Origin: a virus
Strand: one strand, 5' to 3'
DNA length: 22,158 nucleotides
Virus record (IMG/VR): IMGVR_UViG_3300045452_000043
Span: 1-22,158 of that record
Position numbers and translations under genes: made by a program. A model generated the notes under the pieces. That model was not told the DNA's origin. It worked only from the letters and a program-made list of their open reading frames with translations, and did not search any database. Below are positions 20,446-22,158 of the stretch, piece after piece. Positions within the stretch are counted from its first letter, which is position 1. Every line of letters starts with the position of its first letter.

Positions 20446-21960
20446 ATGATAAAAACTCCTTATTCAGGCTCCGCCTGTGTAGTCGAGGCGCAAGCCCGCG
20501 AGCGCGGGGCGGCGTGGCAGGTCATCGGTCTACCCGATGCCGTCGTGCGTGAAGCGAGTGCCCGCATCATCGCCGCCCTCTCCGGCGTGTGGCCGAAGGG
20601 ACGCGGCGTCCTCGTGTCCATCTCTCCCGCCGCTCTCCGCAAGCGCGGAGAGTCCTTTGACCTGCCAATGGCGCTGGCCGCCCTGTGCGCCATGGGGCGG
20701 TTGCAGGCTCCGCCGCATGACTGGGCGGCAGGCGGCGTGTCCATCTCTGGGCGGCTCGTTCCCGTGCCCAATCCCGTCGAGACCGCCCAGACCGCGAAGG
20801 CACACGGGGCTACAAGCCTCCTCCTGCCGCAGGAAAGCGCCCTGCAAGCGGCTTTCGTGGACGGGATAGCCGTTTATGGGGCGGCGACCCTCGCGGAGGC
20901 GCTAGAGGGCGGCAGGCGCGTTTCCTCGCCGGATGTCGTGGACTCGCCCGCCCAGACCCCTGCCGGGGATTTTGCGGACGTGGTGGGGCAAGCCGCGGTG
21001 AAGTGGGCGCTCGCCCTTGCCGTCGGCGGCGGACACCATGTCCTGATGACGGGCGATGCAGGCGCGGGCAAGACCATGATGGCCTCTCGCCTTCCTACCA
21101 TCATGCCCGCCCTCACGCGGGACGAAGTGGCGGAGCTGACCGCCCTTTACCAATCCGCTGGCGACTGGCGGCCGGCGGCCGGCGGCCTGATTGTCGCCCG
21201 CCCCTTCCGTGCCCCGCACCACACGTGCGCGCCAGAGGCGCTGTTAGGCGGAGGCGGCGGCGTGCCGCGTCCGGGTGAAGTCTCGCTTGCTCACCTCGGC
21301 GTCCTTTTTCTCGATGAGTTCGGGGAGTTCCGCCGCGATTGTCTGGAAGGCTTGCGGCAGGCGCTGGAGTCGCGGCGCGTCTTCATTTCCCGCTCCGAAG
21401 CGAAAGCGTCCTTCCCGTGCGATTTCATGTTGGTAGCCGCCCAGAATCCCTGCCCCTGCGGGCGCGTGCCCTGCATCTGCAAAGCCGCCGCTGTCGAGGC
21501 TTACGAGGCGCGGATTTCAGGCCCCGTCGCTGACCGCGTGGACGTGCAAGCCTACGTCCAGCGCCCGGATGCCGCCTCCCTTTTCGAGCGTGAAGCGGAC
21601 GGTCTGTCGAGCGCCGCCCTTCGGGAGGTGGTCGAGCGCATCCGCAAGGCGTCGGCGAGGCGGAAAAAACTTAATGCCGCCCTCGCGCGGGACGAGTTGA
21701 TGGGCATGCTTCGGCTTTCCGAGCGCGAACGCGCGGTAGTGGCGGCGAACGCCGAACGGCTTCGGTTGTCAGAGCGCGGGATAGACAAGATTCTCCGCGT
21801 CGCGCGGAGCGTGGCCGATGCCGGGGGAAGCGCGGAGGTCGAGTATCGGCATGTCGTGCAAGCCTTCCCGCTTCGGGCGCAAGGCAAGCGCATGGTCGAG
21901 GAATCGCAAGCCGTGGCCGATGCCGTGGACGCGGCGCTCGGCGCGGATGCGCCATTCTGA
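20446..21960 (+). CDS. ComM/YifB-like AAA+ ATPase of the Mg-chelatase family (504 aa)
   Basis: Bacterial ComM (YifB) is a hexameric helicase that drives branch migration during homologous recombination, known from natural transformation. ATG 20446 follows GGAAGGAG. The length (504) matches the bacterial family (about 500). The N-terminal Lon-like/ChlI domain includes QVIGLPDAVVREA (25-37) and SPAALRKRG-x-FDLP (60-74). The AAA+ core has Walker A GDAGAGKT (203-210), RPFRAPHHT (252-260), GGG-x-PRPGEVSLAH (269-283), Walker B VLFLDE (286-291), sensor-1 N334 and ARISGP (355-360). The C-terminal domain has LSERGIDKILRVARSVAD (441-458), the family's arginine-containing signature. The Cys loop is shortened to CPCG-x3-C-x-C. 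Codon use matches its neighbours. A phage-encoded copy is unusual; it may aid recombination-dependent replication. Confidence 0.92.
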   Translation: MIKTPYSGSACVVEAQARERGAAWQVIGLPDAVVREASARIIAALSGVWPKGRGVLVSISPAALRKRGESFDLPMALAALCAMGRLQAPPHDWAAGGVSISGRLVPVPNPVETAQTAKAHGATSLLLPQESALQAAFVDGIAVYGAATLAEALEGGRRVSSPDVVDSPAQTPAGDFADVVGQAAVKWALALAVGGGHHVLMTGDAGAGKTMMASRLPTIMPALTRDEVAELTALYQSAGDWRPAAGGLIVARPFRAPHHTCAPEALLGGGGGVPRPGEVSLAHLGVLFLDEFGEFRRDCLEGLRQALESRRVFISRSEAKASFPCDFMLVAAQNPCPCGRVPCICKAAAVEAYEARISGPVADRVDVQAYVQRPDAASLFEREADGLSSAALREVVERIRKASARRKKLNAALARDELMGMLRLSERERAVVAANAERLRLSERGIDKILRVARSVADAGGSAEVEYRHVVQAFPLRAQGKRMVEESQAVADAVDAALGADAPF

Positions 21961-21971
21961 CGGAGGCCCTA

Positions 21972-22158
21972 ATGAGAATCAACGGGCAGTTTTCAGCGTG
22001 GTGGGCGGAGTTCACCTCAATAAACGAGGACTACCTCGCCCGCCATGAGGTGGTGGACGACCTGCGGGATTTGGCGGATGCTTCCGCCGAAGCGCGCGGG
22101 CAGGCGGAGCGCAACGCCCAAGAGGGCGGCATCGCCAACATCCGCCGCTCCCACGAGG
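21972..22158 (+). CDS. Hypothetical protein, N-terminal part only (runs off the right edge)
   Basis: The ATG at 21972 follows ACGGAGGCCCTA, a good ribosome site, 11 nt after the ATPase stop. The frame is open to the window edge (at least 62 residues). The visible part starts MRINGQFSAWWAEF and is a charged, Ala/Glu/Arg-rich helix. Function cannot be assigned from this fragment. Confidence 0.68.
   Translation, partial: MRINGQFSAWWAEFTSINEDYLARHEVVDDLRDLADASAEARGQAERNAQEGGIANIRRSHE

Overview
The window looks like part of a tailed double-stranded DNA phage (or prophage) genome, most likely short-tailed (podovirus-like), from a GC-rich bacterial host that cannot be named from the sequence. Reasons: a classical TerS-TerL-portal-scaffold-capsid-adaptor order, no tape-measure gene, and a run of large Ala/Gly/Pro-rich proteins after the tail genes that resemble internal or ejection proteins. 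I see no tRNA, CRISPR array, insertion sequence, integrase, lysis gene or DNA polymerase in these 22 kb.

The genome is arranged as two divergent units. Everything from 17132 leftwards to the window edge is one dense minus-strand 'late' operon: TerS, TerL, an exported-looking beta-rich protein, a 13-residue Lys-rich mini-ORF, portal, a small protein, scaffold, major capsid protein, adaptor, fibre-like protein, a large nozzle-like tail protein, four smaller virion-type proteins (two of them tandem paralogues), and a protein of at least 928 residues that runs off the left edge. Genes are spaced by a few bases or overlap (several ATGA junctions). A strong hairpin follows the capsid gene.

The plus-strand 'early' unit starts at about 17299. 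It encodes a ribbon-helix-helix regulator, a small protein, a secreted staphylococcal-nuclease-fold enzyme with all catalytic residues, and two small unknown proteins. A gene-free stretch follows (18939-19594) that holds a chromosomal-type parS-like palindrome, inverted and direct repeats, two promoter-like sequences and a GC-rich block. Then come three small unknown genes, a full-length ComM/YifB-like AAA+ ATPase, and the start of another gene.

Control is concentrated in 17128-17289. Two near-consensus sigma70-type promoters stand back to back, and four GACA-N5/6-TGTC palindromes spaced 19-20 bp lie between the late promoter and the TerS start codon. The adjacent regulator gene, whose mRNA is predicted to be leaderless, is the obvious candidate to bind them. 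The most unusual points are this operator array, the parS-like site, the phage ComM homologue, the secreted nuclease, the signal-peptide protein inside the packaging/head cluster, and a low-GC C-terminal segment in the fibre gene.
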